DNA of 64,000 bases from Trochalopteron elliotii (Eukaryota > Chordata > Aves > Passeriformes > Leiothrichidae). The stretch is taken from positions 1 through 64,000 of the forward strand of contig JANPWX010000251.1 of assembly GCA_024734555.1 (NCBI GenBank). The letters are read 5' to 3'. Positions 36,201 through 47,501 of this stretch are shown here, one piece after another (the stretch's first letter is position 1; each line of letters starts with the position of its first letter). Made by a program: the position numbers and the translations under genes. Under the pieces are notes generated by a model. The model was given only the letters and a program-made list of their open reading frames with translations, made no database searches and was not told where the DNA came from.

Positions 36201-37999
36201 GCAGGGAGGGGTTCCCAAGGCAGGCTCTGTGGACCGAGTGCTGCTCCAGGGAACATCCAGGGTGATGCTGAGCTCACTGGAGTGGGGATGGGAACGCCAG
36301 GATGGGATGTGCTTCATGGCTCTTACCGGCATTTCCTGACTTGGTTTGTCTCTCCCAAAGGAGTGAGCAGGGGTGTGTGGGACCTAAGAGGGCAGATGAG
36401 CTCCTTCCCTGGTCTGGGTCACACTGGCACCCACCTACACTTCTCCTTCCTGACCACCCTATTACTGTGGTGAGAGTCCCCTGCTCTTCTTTTACATCTA
36501 CTGCCTCTTTGAAACATAACAAGCACAAGAAAAGTAGGGAAGCTGAAAAAAAGCTGTTGTTATTGTGGGAGTTTTTCCTTTTTCCCCCCTTGGTGCAGTG
36601 CCTTTGTCATATATACAAGGACCATGTGAAACTCGATGTTGTCTGAGGACAGAAGTCCTGCACATCACACAAGCTTTTCTAAACTTCATTTTTTTAGTAG
36701 AAAAGTAATTGTGCTGCAGTCATAATGGTCCATATGAATAAAAGGATGCGAGGTTAGTAGGGAGAGTTTGCTAACTGATATGGTTGCAAAAAGCCAGTTG
36801 TACTTTCAGTCTCGGACCCCTTGCTAGGTCACTCCCTCCAGCCCGTTGATTGTGGGTGAAGCTGGGAGTGCCACTACCAGCGACAGCCAGACGGTGCTGC
36901 TCTGGCCCTGGGATTATAGGGGAAAGTGCAGGAGAGAAACCAGTGGAAAACAGGCGCCAGGGAGAGAACCATTTGTTCCAAAACATTTGCTTTGTAACAG
37001 GGTCATCTATAAATTCTGGGATTTCCTGTTTGCTGAATGGCAAGCTTTCTCTTTTCAGGTTACAGACTGGAATAATTTTATTACAGCTCACTGTAAGCTT
37101 CTTTCCTTTCCAAGCTCAGATTTGCAGCCTTTGCACAGAAATTTCCCAGCTTTCTTGAGGTTTTAAGTTGTATCCTTCAGCGCCGTGCTCTAGAGCTGTG
37201 CTTTAATTTCCTTTGGGCTTTGGAAGTGGTGAGATCATGGTAGTTTTAGTGGAAAAGCATTAGACATATTAATGGGTTATTTTCATGCTGATGTGTGTTT
37301 TCTCTGGATACTGGAAAAGTAAAACTTAAATAAAGAAAACTGTAAAAAAATAGTAATTTTAACTACAAGAAGCTTGATCTTGCATCCTGTCCATCTTGTG
37401 AATTCATCGACTTGACTGGGAGTTGTCAGTGTTCAGGAAATGCACGGTTTGTGCCACAACTGCTCAGGATGTTGCTTGGGTTTTTTAAACATTTTTTTTT
37501 CAGAAAACACCCGTTAACGGGTTGTCTTTGTCAAGAATGTGGTTAGGAAAAGCTGTCAGGGTAGTCCCTCAGGTCAGACCCTTCTTGCTAAAACAAAAGG
37601 GACCTGTCCCAGAATATTACCTGATAATGATGCAGCCTCCTGCTGGGAGAAGTCACCTGTGCTGGTAAAGATCTCGGTCAGGTCGCAGGTCTGAAACAGC
37701 CAGAGACAATTTTCCACACGAGTGCCTTGAGCACCTGGGTATCTTAGTCCCTTTCTGTGTCATGGAAAGGGTGGGAAACAATCAAAAATTGGATCCTTTG
37801 AGAGCTGATGATAAATGAGGAGAGGAAGAGAATGGTAATTGCAAGTTTTGTGAGATAAGAGAAGTGTTTTGTGCTGCAGCAAGAGATGCTCTCTGGGATC
37901 TGCTCCCGGTACCGAGGTCTTTGGCCAGAGCTTTGGCATGGCTGTGCTGCACAGGACTGCAAGCAGCCAGGGAGAGAGCCCTGTCTGCCTGGGAGCCTT

Positions 38000-38270
38000 C
38001 ACTGATTACACTTATAATGAGAGAAGATTAATTTTTTGTGACTGGGGAGCAAATCTGCCAACTCAGCTTGAATTTTTATTAATGGGAGAAAGTTTAGAAG
38101 CTCTGAGTGCATGATTTTAAAGAGGTCTGTTGTTGAACATGCTGGGAGCATTTTGTCTTTATGCTGAGTTTAGCAAATGAGATTCTAGTCCTTGACTGAC
38201 ATTATTAGGAACTATTGTAACAATAATGAAAAGAAGATGATTAAAATCTGCCTACTAGTGGCAGGGGTTG
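38000..38270. promoter_or_regulatory. Possible conserved AT-rich regulatory block
   Basis: The block carries GATTACACTTATAATGAG, GATTAATTTTTTGTGACTGG, TTTATTAATGG and GATGATTAAAATC within 250 bp, in DNA lacking simple-repeat character. TAAT/ATTA homeodomain cores recur at irregular spacing. This composition is typical of vertebrate conserved non-coding elements, but conservation cannot be seen from one sequence. Confidence 0.2.
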
Positions 38271-41200
38271 ATGTTACTATACAGCAATAGAAGGAAGATG
38301 GCATTCTGAGCTTCTTGCATTCTCCACTGATGTGAGCACAGCATTATCTGCATCTCTTGTAAGGTAAAATAGAATTTTCAGAAGAGATAAACTGGGTAAT
38401 TGATGTTTTTATTTTAACTGATGCAAAAGCTTACTTTTTTCATATGGAACTGATGCCTTCCGTGAAAATTTTGTCTGTGTTAACTTTGGTGAAAGCTTCA
38501 GACTATTTTTGGCAGCAATTAAAAGCATTCAAGAGATGCCTGTCACTTCAGCTCACATATTTCCACAGGGTACTTTATTTGTGTTTTATGAAAGAAATAG
38601 AAAACACAGCAATATGGCTTCTGCTTAACTTGAACTATCTCACATCTCGTGGCAGCAAGTGACAAGCAATTTTTCTTCATTGGAAGCTGTTCTTCCAGAT
38701 ATCACAGCATGGAGTTGCTGATAGGATTTTCACAAGAAAAATAATAACATCTAGCATTCACTAACACCTGCTGTCCAGTGATCTTAGACTGTTTTGGAGA
38801 AATATTTATTAGGATTCATGACTATGAAATTGGTAACATTTTACTGAACTGGGCTTAAAAGAAAAGCTGATTGTTGTCTCTCTAATACTCAAAAGTGCCA
38901 CTAATTCAAAATGTCAGCGTTTTTCAAGGCTTAATTTGAGGGAACTGGATCCTGATGTTCAGAGCAGATTGGTTCCCACTTTCTTCAGAAGGGGTTAAGT
39001 GTGAAGAAATTGAAGAGTTGGGCCAACAGTTTCCCAAAATTAAGAACCAGCTGTGAAGATGTTGCTGCAGAAAATTTGTCTAGTAATTGCTTAAAGGGAC
39101 AACAGTATAGTAGTCAGGCTGAGAATAAAACTAAGTGCTATTTTATTTGCAGGATCCTCTTCTCATTCAAATATTTATGAAGCTTGTTGAATACTTCTCT
39201 GTGTGGATTCTGTGGGAGGAAGTATGAAATGTATGTGTGGTATCTGATAGAATTTAGCTCGCTGTGTGGGTATAATCTAAAAAAACATTAGATCAAGGGT
39301 ACAACTGTGTTGAGCTCATCTGATGTATGACATACTCAGCTTCTAAAAGTGGCTCCACTGCAACACCTAATGCTTGGAGCTTTCACCAAAATTCTTCCCT
39401 CCACTGCATTCTGAATTTTAAAGTCTGTAATGGAGTTATCTGCCAGCAGTCCCTAATTAATACAGCGTTGAGCCAGCTGGAATCACAAGAGCAAATGGCT
39501 CTCCTGGCACACCACGGAGCAGCTTCTGAGCAGCCACTGCCTGTGTGCAGTGCCCATCACACTGCACACAGACTTCATCTGCTGGGGCAATTCTTGCCTC
39601 AATTAAAACTCACACAGTCACATTTGCAGCTACACATCTCTGTGTTGTTTCCTGTTATGGCCAGGTGGAAAAAGCAGGTGTAAGAAGTACAGTGTGATTT
39701 TTAGGAATGCCTCAGCAATGCTCTATTAAAGCAACAGTGTTTGGAACTCTTCAGAGTGCTGGGCACCAAGGCTGCTGTTAACGATGAGGGTGCAAATGTG
39801 TGGGCTCTGGGTGGTAGTGAGGGGTAGTTACCACTGGGAATGAGAATGTGTGGTATGAATAGAGATGGGTTATTGATGTAGCAGCTGATTTCCTCACAGC
39901 TCAGGGCTTGTTTGCAACTCTGCAATCTGGGGAGCTTTTCTGTAAGTCAAGACAGTTCTGTAGAAGAAAGAGTTGGATGCTGGGAGTAATTTTCTACCAT
40001 CCTTATTCCTTGGTGTTTGTGTTCATGGTGCTGAGGCTGCAGTGGCATGGGCAATAAAATTCTTCCTTGCCCCACTGTTGGGCTTTATGTGACTAGAGGA
40101 CTCCCCAGAGTTCAGCTGTGAAAAGGTGTTTTGCTCCTGTAGGGAGTTGCTGCCAATTACACTTCGGGTGTTTTGCAGCACCTCTCAGATCCTATGCTGA
40201 GACCAGAACAGTTTCACTAAACACTGTACAAAGAAGGAAAAAAACACCCTGAGAGCTCCTATATTCAGTTCTTTCTGGTTCATCACATTGCTACTTGTCC
40301 AGACTACGGGAAGGATAAAAATCCCAAGAGGAAATGATTCATGTCTGAGCAGGGAAATTCTGTTCAGAATTACAACTGGCTGCCAGAGTTTAGAATAAGG
40401 TTCCCTGCATGACAAGGCTGTGTGCCAATTTTTATAAAACATATAAGTATAATTCATGCAGTATTTCTGTTAATCCCACTCTCTGCTTAAGATATCCATT
40501 AAAGCCCATCATATTAACTTAATTGAAAAATTCTCTGGGAATTGTATTAGATATTTTCTCCATTAAATTAATATTACAGTCTTTAAATAGAATTTCTGGG
40601 CACTCATTGTTGTTCTCAGAACTATCATGCAAATTGATATCTGTTCTCTGCCTTTTTGGGGTCTGACCACTGTATCCTTCTCCTTTTTTGCCTCCTGTCT
40701 TCTCCCTCCTCCTCAGCCTATATTTAATTATCCTCTTCCTTTTGATTTCTAGGGTCATTAATATGATGTGTTCTGGGGCTTGTCACAGGACATTCGGTGT
40801 TTGTCTGTCAGTTTGGGCCTTTCTGAATTAATCTGTTAATTAATTTAGGTATGGGACTGTGAAGTGAAATTCCCCAGGTGGTAGCCTGGCCTTATGGTGA
40901 GGGAAAGGGCAGCTTGTGTCTCAGTGTCTGGAAGAGGGGAAATAAGATTAAGGTTGTTTAGGACTGACCTTTATGGGCCATTTCCGAGCCAAGGAGAGCT
41001 CTGGGCCCAGGGCTGGATAGATGAGTGGGCTGTGCACTTCCTTGGGAATTGCTACCCTTTTGCATCCTAGGGAACTTTGATAAGTGCTGCCACGCACTGG
41101 ATGTCTCAATGCAGGTCACATTCAGGATCATCAAAACACTTGCAGTTCTTTCCTAAAAAATAATACAATTACCTTTTTGCTTGTGACCCCTCAGCTTCCC

Positions 41201-44200
41201 CTATGTTGCATTTTGCCTTCTCCCAGACTTTTGTTGGAGCTGTTTCTATGTGGGGTGTCACTGTGTGAACCAGCAGCAATGGGGTTGGAGCCCTTTAAGA
41301 AGTTGGGGCATTATCCAAGTAGCTTCTGAATCTGGGAGTTGTGACTCGTCTGTGCTGGAGTGCTGGGAACAGCTTGTGCTCACATGGAGAGGAACAGGTG
41401 CCACTGCACAACTGGGGACGGCCGGACACAGGCACAAGGAAACAGCAGCTGATACTATTCCACAGCCTGATACAGACCACGGGCTGCTGTATGGGGTTGT
41501 GCTTATGGGCTGTCTACCTTCCTGACACCTCCCCTGGCCATTCCAACAGTGAGCTCAGGTTTCCCACTGAGCTTCAGGACAGGAGATGGCCCTGGCTCCT
41601 GTCCTGTCACCCAGGCCCAGCCCACAGCGAGCAGCACAGAACTCAGCACAGCCTCTGGCCCAGGAATGGAGAATGCAAGAAGAGGGATTTCCTCTAATCA
41701 AGTAGCTCCAGGAGGCTGTTGTTGAGTTAGTGGGTCAATGTGTTTGTCTTTCTGTTTTCTTTAGAAAAGTGCAAGTCCTTGTCCCCGTGGTTATTTTTAC
41801 CTAACAGCTGTGCTTCCGGTGAGCAGCTGGGAGAGCTGCTTGACTCAGCATATCTCTGGCCTCAGCACTCCCCAAGTGCACTTGAGCAGGACTAGGAGTG
41901 CTGTGGGCAAAGCAGGGGGTCCCCTCCTCTGCCTCCTGCAGCCAGTGGTGCTCAGTCACATGGACAGAGGTGTTTGGAGTGACAGGAATCATTCACTCAG
42001 AAGAGTGTGCCCACAGATAGGACAGATATGTGGTCTTTATTTGATCTTTATTTCAAAACTGTAAATGTGTGGAAGTTACTGCCTGAAAAAGTACACAATG
42101 ATGTACAAAGGTTGGTGACACAAGGATGGTGTTCTGTAAGGAATGAGAGCCTCTTCTAGGATTTGGTCCTTGCCAGATCAGCACTACAGAACACACCAAG
42201 CCACATCCATGCTTCAGTCCTATGACAACAGGCAGTGTCTCACAAGCATCCTGAGTCACATTTTCCAGACAGGTTCATCTCACCCTTGGCATGGGTGCAT
42301 GCAGCATTTGACCAGTCCACATGTGTTACTGAATTTGTAGGATGTTTACATGCTGCAGAATTTTGTGGGGTTTTGAGAGGGCAGATAAGAACTGATGAGG
42401 GAGGAGGCTGGGAAGACACTTCTGCCTGATGGTTTGAGTAATGGAGTAAGAATAGGAAGATTGTGTTACCAGGTCGGGGCAAGTGAACTCTCTCTGCCTC
42501 TCAGTGTTCTGCCCTTTGTCTCCATTGTATCTTTTGACTATAATTTTTGATATAAAGGTGGTCCCTCTACATGTGATTGTATAGTGTCTAACAGTTTAAA
42601 ACAGCTTCAGGAGAAATTTTTGGGACTACTATGCTGCAAGTATGTAACAAAAATAATGTAAAAATCAGTCTGTTAAAACACAGAGGAACTTGCATGAAAG
42701 CAAAATGCCAGCTAGAGTGAGGAGGAATTAAATGTCTGGTGTAATTTGAGTCCATTGCAAAAAAAAAAAAAATCCTAAAATTCCAGTTGCAGTGGGGTTG
42801 TTGGGAACAGCAGGAAAAGAACTTTCCCTAGAAGTCTGGGAATTTGACTGTTTCACAGGGTGACAGTTTTATCATTTGCCTGTATAGGAGGAAAGGTTCC
42901 TTAACTAATATGATTTTCTGGAGTCATATCTGATTGGAATTGAGTCTTGTGGAAGCTCTCAAGTTTGTAGTTTGATGGAGAAGAGCAAGACAACTCTTCT
43001 TCTCCCCTGGGAGCACAGAAGCCTTCCCTGAGCCATGTAGCTGTGTTTGTCTTTGTGCATTCTGCCTGTAGTAGAGGCAGTGTGTATTTCCCATTCCAAA
43101 CAGAACAGACTGAGTTATGGATCTGGCACAGAAGGACTGTCATGTGTCCTAATGCAAGCACTGGCTCTGGCGAGGAGCTTGCCTTGTCCTGCCTCAGAAC
43201 CAGGCACAGGAGTCACAGCTGTACGAGCCAAGCTGCACTTTTCCCCAGGTCTGGGAAGTGCTGTATCCTCACTGGAACATGCCTTGTGGTACAGAGTCCA
43301 TCTGGAGATCTTGCTCCACAAACCCCTGCACACAGACCATGCTGTTTTGCTCCTCACAGCCTTACACCTGGTCGGGTGCTGGTGATGACACAGCCTCCCC
43401 TCAGAAAGCTTCAGCACAGCTGCACACCCCCCCCACAGGCGTCAGAGGAAGCCTTCCTTCTTTCAGGCTGTCTGCCTGGTACACTTAGGAGTTCATAGCA
43501 ACAGGAGCTAATATTTGTTTACTTCTTTTCAAAATTGTAACTAAGGCATCTTTCTGAAGACAGTACTAGGAAAAAAAAAAGAAAAGAAGAAAAGAGAGAA
43601 ACTAGTTTGAGTCTTCAATATGACTCACTTCAGCCAGCTTCAGAATTTGCCTCCATGGGCAGCAGTGACTCCTTACACACTTGATTGCTCCATTTCCTCC
43701 CTGCCCCCTCAACAGACTTTTTTATGCCAACTCATACAGAACTTGCAGCAGCACAGGAAGCCTTTTGCTGTGTAAGAAGGACCTGAGCCCTTTCACATGC
43801 TCCTGTGTCATTTATGAAATTAGATGCACATGTAGCCTCAGTACTAACTGTGCTGATCCTCTGCTGAAAAACAGGTTCTTTAAAAGCAAAACCACCTTAG
43901 TCCATCCATTTATATGAGTGAGATTATGTGTGTGTAATATATATATGTGCATGCAGAGAGAGTGAGAGAAATTTGTCATGATTTGAGTTAACTCAGTGGG
44001 ATTTGCAACCAATATTAGTTCTCACAGGGCTGCTGAGACAGAGATTTTAATGTATGAATAAATAACCAACATGATCTGCTCCACAAAGATTTGTTGAACC
44101 CTGTCCCATAGACATAAGACTAGTATCATTACGAAGAAAGGCTTCAGAGAGTCTTCCCACTTCATCTGTCCAGTCCTCTGGCATCACAGACAGCTCCATC

Positions 44201-45427
44201 TAGTACTTCTGTTCACACAGGGAACACACCCCTTGTTTGAAATCTAAATACTGTCTTTTGCCCTTGTTTTGTAAGGGAGAATAAAGGGCCTCTTCTCTGC
44301 CCTCATATGCACACAGGACTGACAAAACACTTGTAGGTGGCTCGTAAGATCCCAAAACATGTTATCAGTGCTACACCATTTCACTGCTTGCCCTCCACCT
44401 TGATAACTGCTGTGAACAGCCATCCCTCTTCAAGGTCAGTCCTGTTTATTGAAGGAGTGGAAACCTGTTATTTACTCTAGGCTTTTTCTCTTATGTGTAA
44501 TAAATATCATGGCTTTTCTGCAGGTTATGCTAATGTTTTTGTTCTCACAGACCTTTAGATTAACCATTTAGATGTTGAATCCTTTAAAATAATCTTAACT
44601 CAGTGAAGTGGTTAGTCTGGCTGTATTGAATGTGTTCAGCCAGCTCCACAACTGAGACTGGCAATGAGAAAATCAGTCTGGTTAAGTTTACTCACCATCT
44701 TCCACCTGAGTCTTCCAGGAATGACTCGTTTTGTGGGTGCTTGAGAGCATAGGCAGCAGGGGTACAATTCCCAAACCAGTCTGGCTGGGTTGTGCAGAAA
44801 GAGGTGGAGAGAAGCAGCTGACTGGTGTGTGAGAAAACAGCAAGCCTAAGTCAGCAGCATGGTTTGATGGGGCTATTCCTGTTCCTTCTTTCCAGTTAAC
44901 AGGATGGTGTTAGAAATTCGGCTCCTAGTGAGGAAAGATCTTCCTTTCCTTGTTTTTCTCCCCTGTTAAGGGAGAAGAAACTTCCTTCGCATCTTATGTA
45001 TCCTCCCTCCTCTTCCTGAAGTTCTGACTACTTCAGATCAAATCCAGTTTTCAAACTGAAGCTCAGGATGGACTGCTCAGTCCACACTCTACATCCTCTT
45101 TGCTGTAGGATCTTATCTTCCACATCCAATCTACCTAGACAGAAGAAATTCTCAATCAGTAAAATGCACTTGACCCTTTTGTGGGTTCAGCATGTTCAGC
45201 ACCTACTGCTGCACAGCAATTTAGCCAAGCATTCAGGAGCCTTTTTGCTTTCCCCCTTGTCTCATTTTTTCTCAATTCTCTGTTTCTCATTAAATCGCAG
45301 GTGTCCTGGGATTATTTAACTGCAGGACCAGCACTTCCCCTTAACAACCCTGCCTGTCTGTGCAGGAGCTCCCCAGCCCTTTAGTACAAGTCACCCTTGA
45401 AAGAAAAAAGGTGGAAAGGGTACAAGG

Positions 45428-45445
45428 ATTCCCACCAGTGGGAAT
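45428..45445. promoter_or_regulatory. Inverted repeat of two RBPJ-like sites
   Basis: ATTCCCAC-CA-GTGGGAAT is a perfect inverted repeat with 8-base arms and a 2-base spacer. Each arm contains the GTGGGAA core bound by RBPJ (CSL) in Notch signalling. The arrangement is divergent and tightly spaced, unlike the widely spaced convergent pairs of known Notch dimer sites, so two proteins probably could not bind together. It may simply be a chance palindrome. Confidence 0.25.
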
Positions 45446-45599
45446 AAAGGCAGGTGCTGGATGCTGGGGCTGTCCCTGCTGTGTGATCCACCTTGCCATG
45501 AGCCTATAGCTTTAACAACATCTTTGTCCTCTGAAAGCCTGAGCCTGCACAGCACAATAAATAATGCCTTGGAGCAATGTGACCCGTGGCAAGCAGTAA

Positions 45600-45830
45600 G
45601 TGATGACATTGTCAGACACACACAACTGTTGAAACAACCAGGCTGTAATCATCGTGCTGTACCCACGGAAAGACATTTGGCAAATGAGATTCCATTTTCA
45701 CATTGGTCTGTGCCGAGCATGTAAATTTCCAGCGGGACAAGTGGCATTAGGGATGTGTAATTGATTGTCTGAATTATAATAAACAAGCTGTGACAGGTGA
45801 TCATCCATCATATTCCTGGTGCATGCTCCA
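45600..45830. promoter_or_regulatory. Possible conserved non-coding or enhancer element
   Basis: Within about 110 bp are an octamer-like ATGTAAAT at 45719-45726, a TAATTGATT homeodomain core at 45758-45766, GAATTATAAT at 45771-45780 and TGACAGGTGATC at 45791-45802, which overlaps a TALE/Meis core (TGACAG) with an E-box (CAGGTG). The combination of POU, homeobox, TALE and E-box motifs in non-repetitive DNA makes this the most enhancer-like block in the window. No target gene is visible, and this remains inference from motif content. Confidence 0.3.
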
Positions 45831-47466
45831 GCACCACAGTGAGACACAGGGAGAGAGGGAGAGAGCTGGAACACGAGCAAGGGAAATGGGAAGTCAGGTT
45901 CACATAAAAATACAGAAGGAATAGAATAGAAAAAAAGGGCCACAGTGGAAGTGAGAGGGGATTGCAACCAGGAGAAAATGCATGCCCTGATTCCTGAGGG
46001 ATGTGAAGGCCTGTGATGTGCAGTGGTGCTGTTTCAGAATCCAAGTGATTGGAATGACGGTTCTCTCCTAAGGGGGACAGCAGTCTAGAGCAACTCAGGT
46101 CCTTCGTTTCTCAGACCAGCCTTTCAGGGAGAAAATGACTGCTTTTGGATAGGAGTGTTACAAAAAAAGACACGTTGGGAAAAAATTTAGGGAAGTGGTG
46201 TCTCTGGCTAGAAGGACAGAGGTATTTTCCAGAAGATTTGCAGGCATACCTCTTGGGAAGCCTTGTGCTCTAATTTCCACCCTCTGTACTCAAGCTGACT
46301 AAGCAACTGTGGGAATAATTTGCCATTTTAATATACACTGGGGGTTTTTGTGTTACTTTTTGTCTTTGCAGTAAGAGTGATCACAATTTTTTTTCCAAGT
46401 TTGGGACATTTTATATCTCTCAGACTTGCTTATGGACAGTTTATGGGATTAAGACAATCATTCAAACTTTAATTGCCACAGTATTGTTTGTATTTGCCAC
46501 TTGATTGAATTGCTCAGACAGTTCCCCTAAAGACCTTTGCCTACAAACATTCAAAATTTATCCTCTGCAAGCATCATAGTCATCAGAATCTGTGATGTAA
46601 ATGCATATGTAAAATGGATGTGAACAAAACTGGTGTGAATTCACCTAGATGGGGTAGAATAATGAAGTAAACATGGTGAAAATTCTTAAAATTATTATAA
46701 AAATCTTTAAAGATGTCATAACTTCTATTTGATCAAATAGCGGTTGAAACAGATTTCATGTTTTGCCTGAGACTTAAGATTGAGACTGAAGATTAAGCTT
46801 CATTCCAGAGGGTAAAAATAATTCCATTATTTCTGTGTAATAACTGACTGTGGACATATCTCCTACCGAGACTGCTCTGCCCAGATGTCAAATTTCAGTT
46901 CTGTCCCACCGAAATCCTGCAATCCGTGAAGCAGTGGCCATTTGTTCCCTGAATTCTTTTGCAGGAATTGGATTGAGGCATCCAAGTTTTCTGTGAGAAC
47001 AGAAGTGGTGGAGGGGAAGGCACAGTGCAAACCACTGGTGTCTGTAACTGGGAACAAACCCTTTCCCAAGAAGGAGAAATGAGGGTGGGAATGGAAAAGC
47101 TTTGTAGCAAAGCAGGATATGTTCTGGGCAGAGACTCCCTGGATCCAAGGTGGAATATTTACCTTTACACCATTTTCTTTTCTGATGGTTATTCTGCCAC
47201 TCAAGGAAAACGTGGGAAGGGATGCAGCTGAAGAAGTGAAAAATCTCAGTGGAGGCTTTATCTCTGAAGGGAAAGGGGAGATGGCTCGCACTGGGAAGCT
47301 GCAGGGCTGTGCTGCCTGGCTTTGACTGTAAGTAACTGCTGCTGGCACAGCGGGGGTTTATTTTGGCCCAGACCGGCCCTGGGAACAGCAGAGAAACTAA
47401 GGCTCTTGGAATTCTCCCCCTTTACGATTCACTCAGCAACTTGGCTTCAAAAGAGTGTTTAAGAAG

Positions 47467-47499
47467 AAAAAAAAAAAAAAAAGAAAAAAAAAAAAAAAA
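47467..47499. repeat. Double poly(A) tract, A16-G-A16
   Basis: Two runs of sixteen A residues are separated by one G at 47483, preceded by AAGAAG. No retrotransposed gene or SINE body is recognisable upstream, so it is classed as a simple repeat. The equal arms suggest an A run of about 33 bases with a single substitution. Confidence 0.9.
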
Positions 47500-47501
47500 G
47501 A

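Larger units (their letters stand above)
36260..47460. other. Unannotated non-coding DNA
   Basis: No confident gene or transposon is visible. The longest frames are a 151-codon frame at 43043-43498 plus and a 161-codon frame at 46863-47348 minus; neither has a recognisable family, signal peptide or exon context. An A14 run lies at 42759-42772, an A/G-rich tract at about 43570-43600, and a short TG/TA-rich stretch at about 43927-43950. Regulatory-looking blocks near 38.1 kb and 45.7 kb are listed separately. Confidence 0.55.

Noticed and set aside
43043..43498. 151-codon plus-strand open frame
   Set aside because: Overlaps other open frames on both strands in a locally GC-richer stretch. The peptide is rich in Ser, Cys, Pro and His with no family resemblance. 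Best explained by composition.
46863..47348. Longest open frame, 161 codons on the minus strand
   Set aside because: Length is within chance expectation for six frames of 64 kb. The peptide is low in recognisable motifs, other frames over the same bases are also open, and no splice or promoter context supports a gene.
47461..47500. Poly(A) tract as the tail of a processed pseudogene
   Set aside because: The preceding sequence shows no intronless gene similarity, and avian CR1 machinery does not use poly(A) tails.
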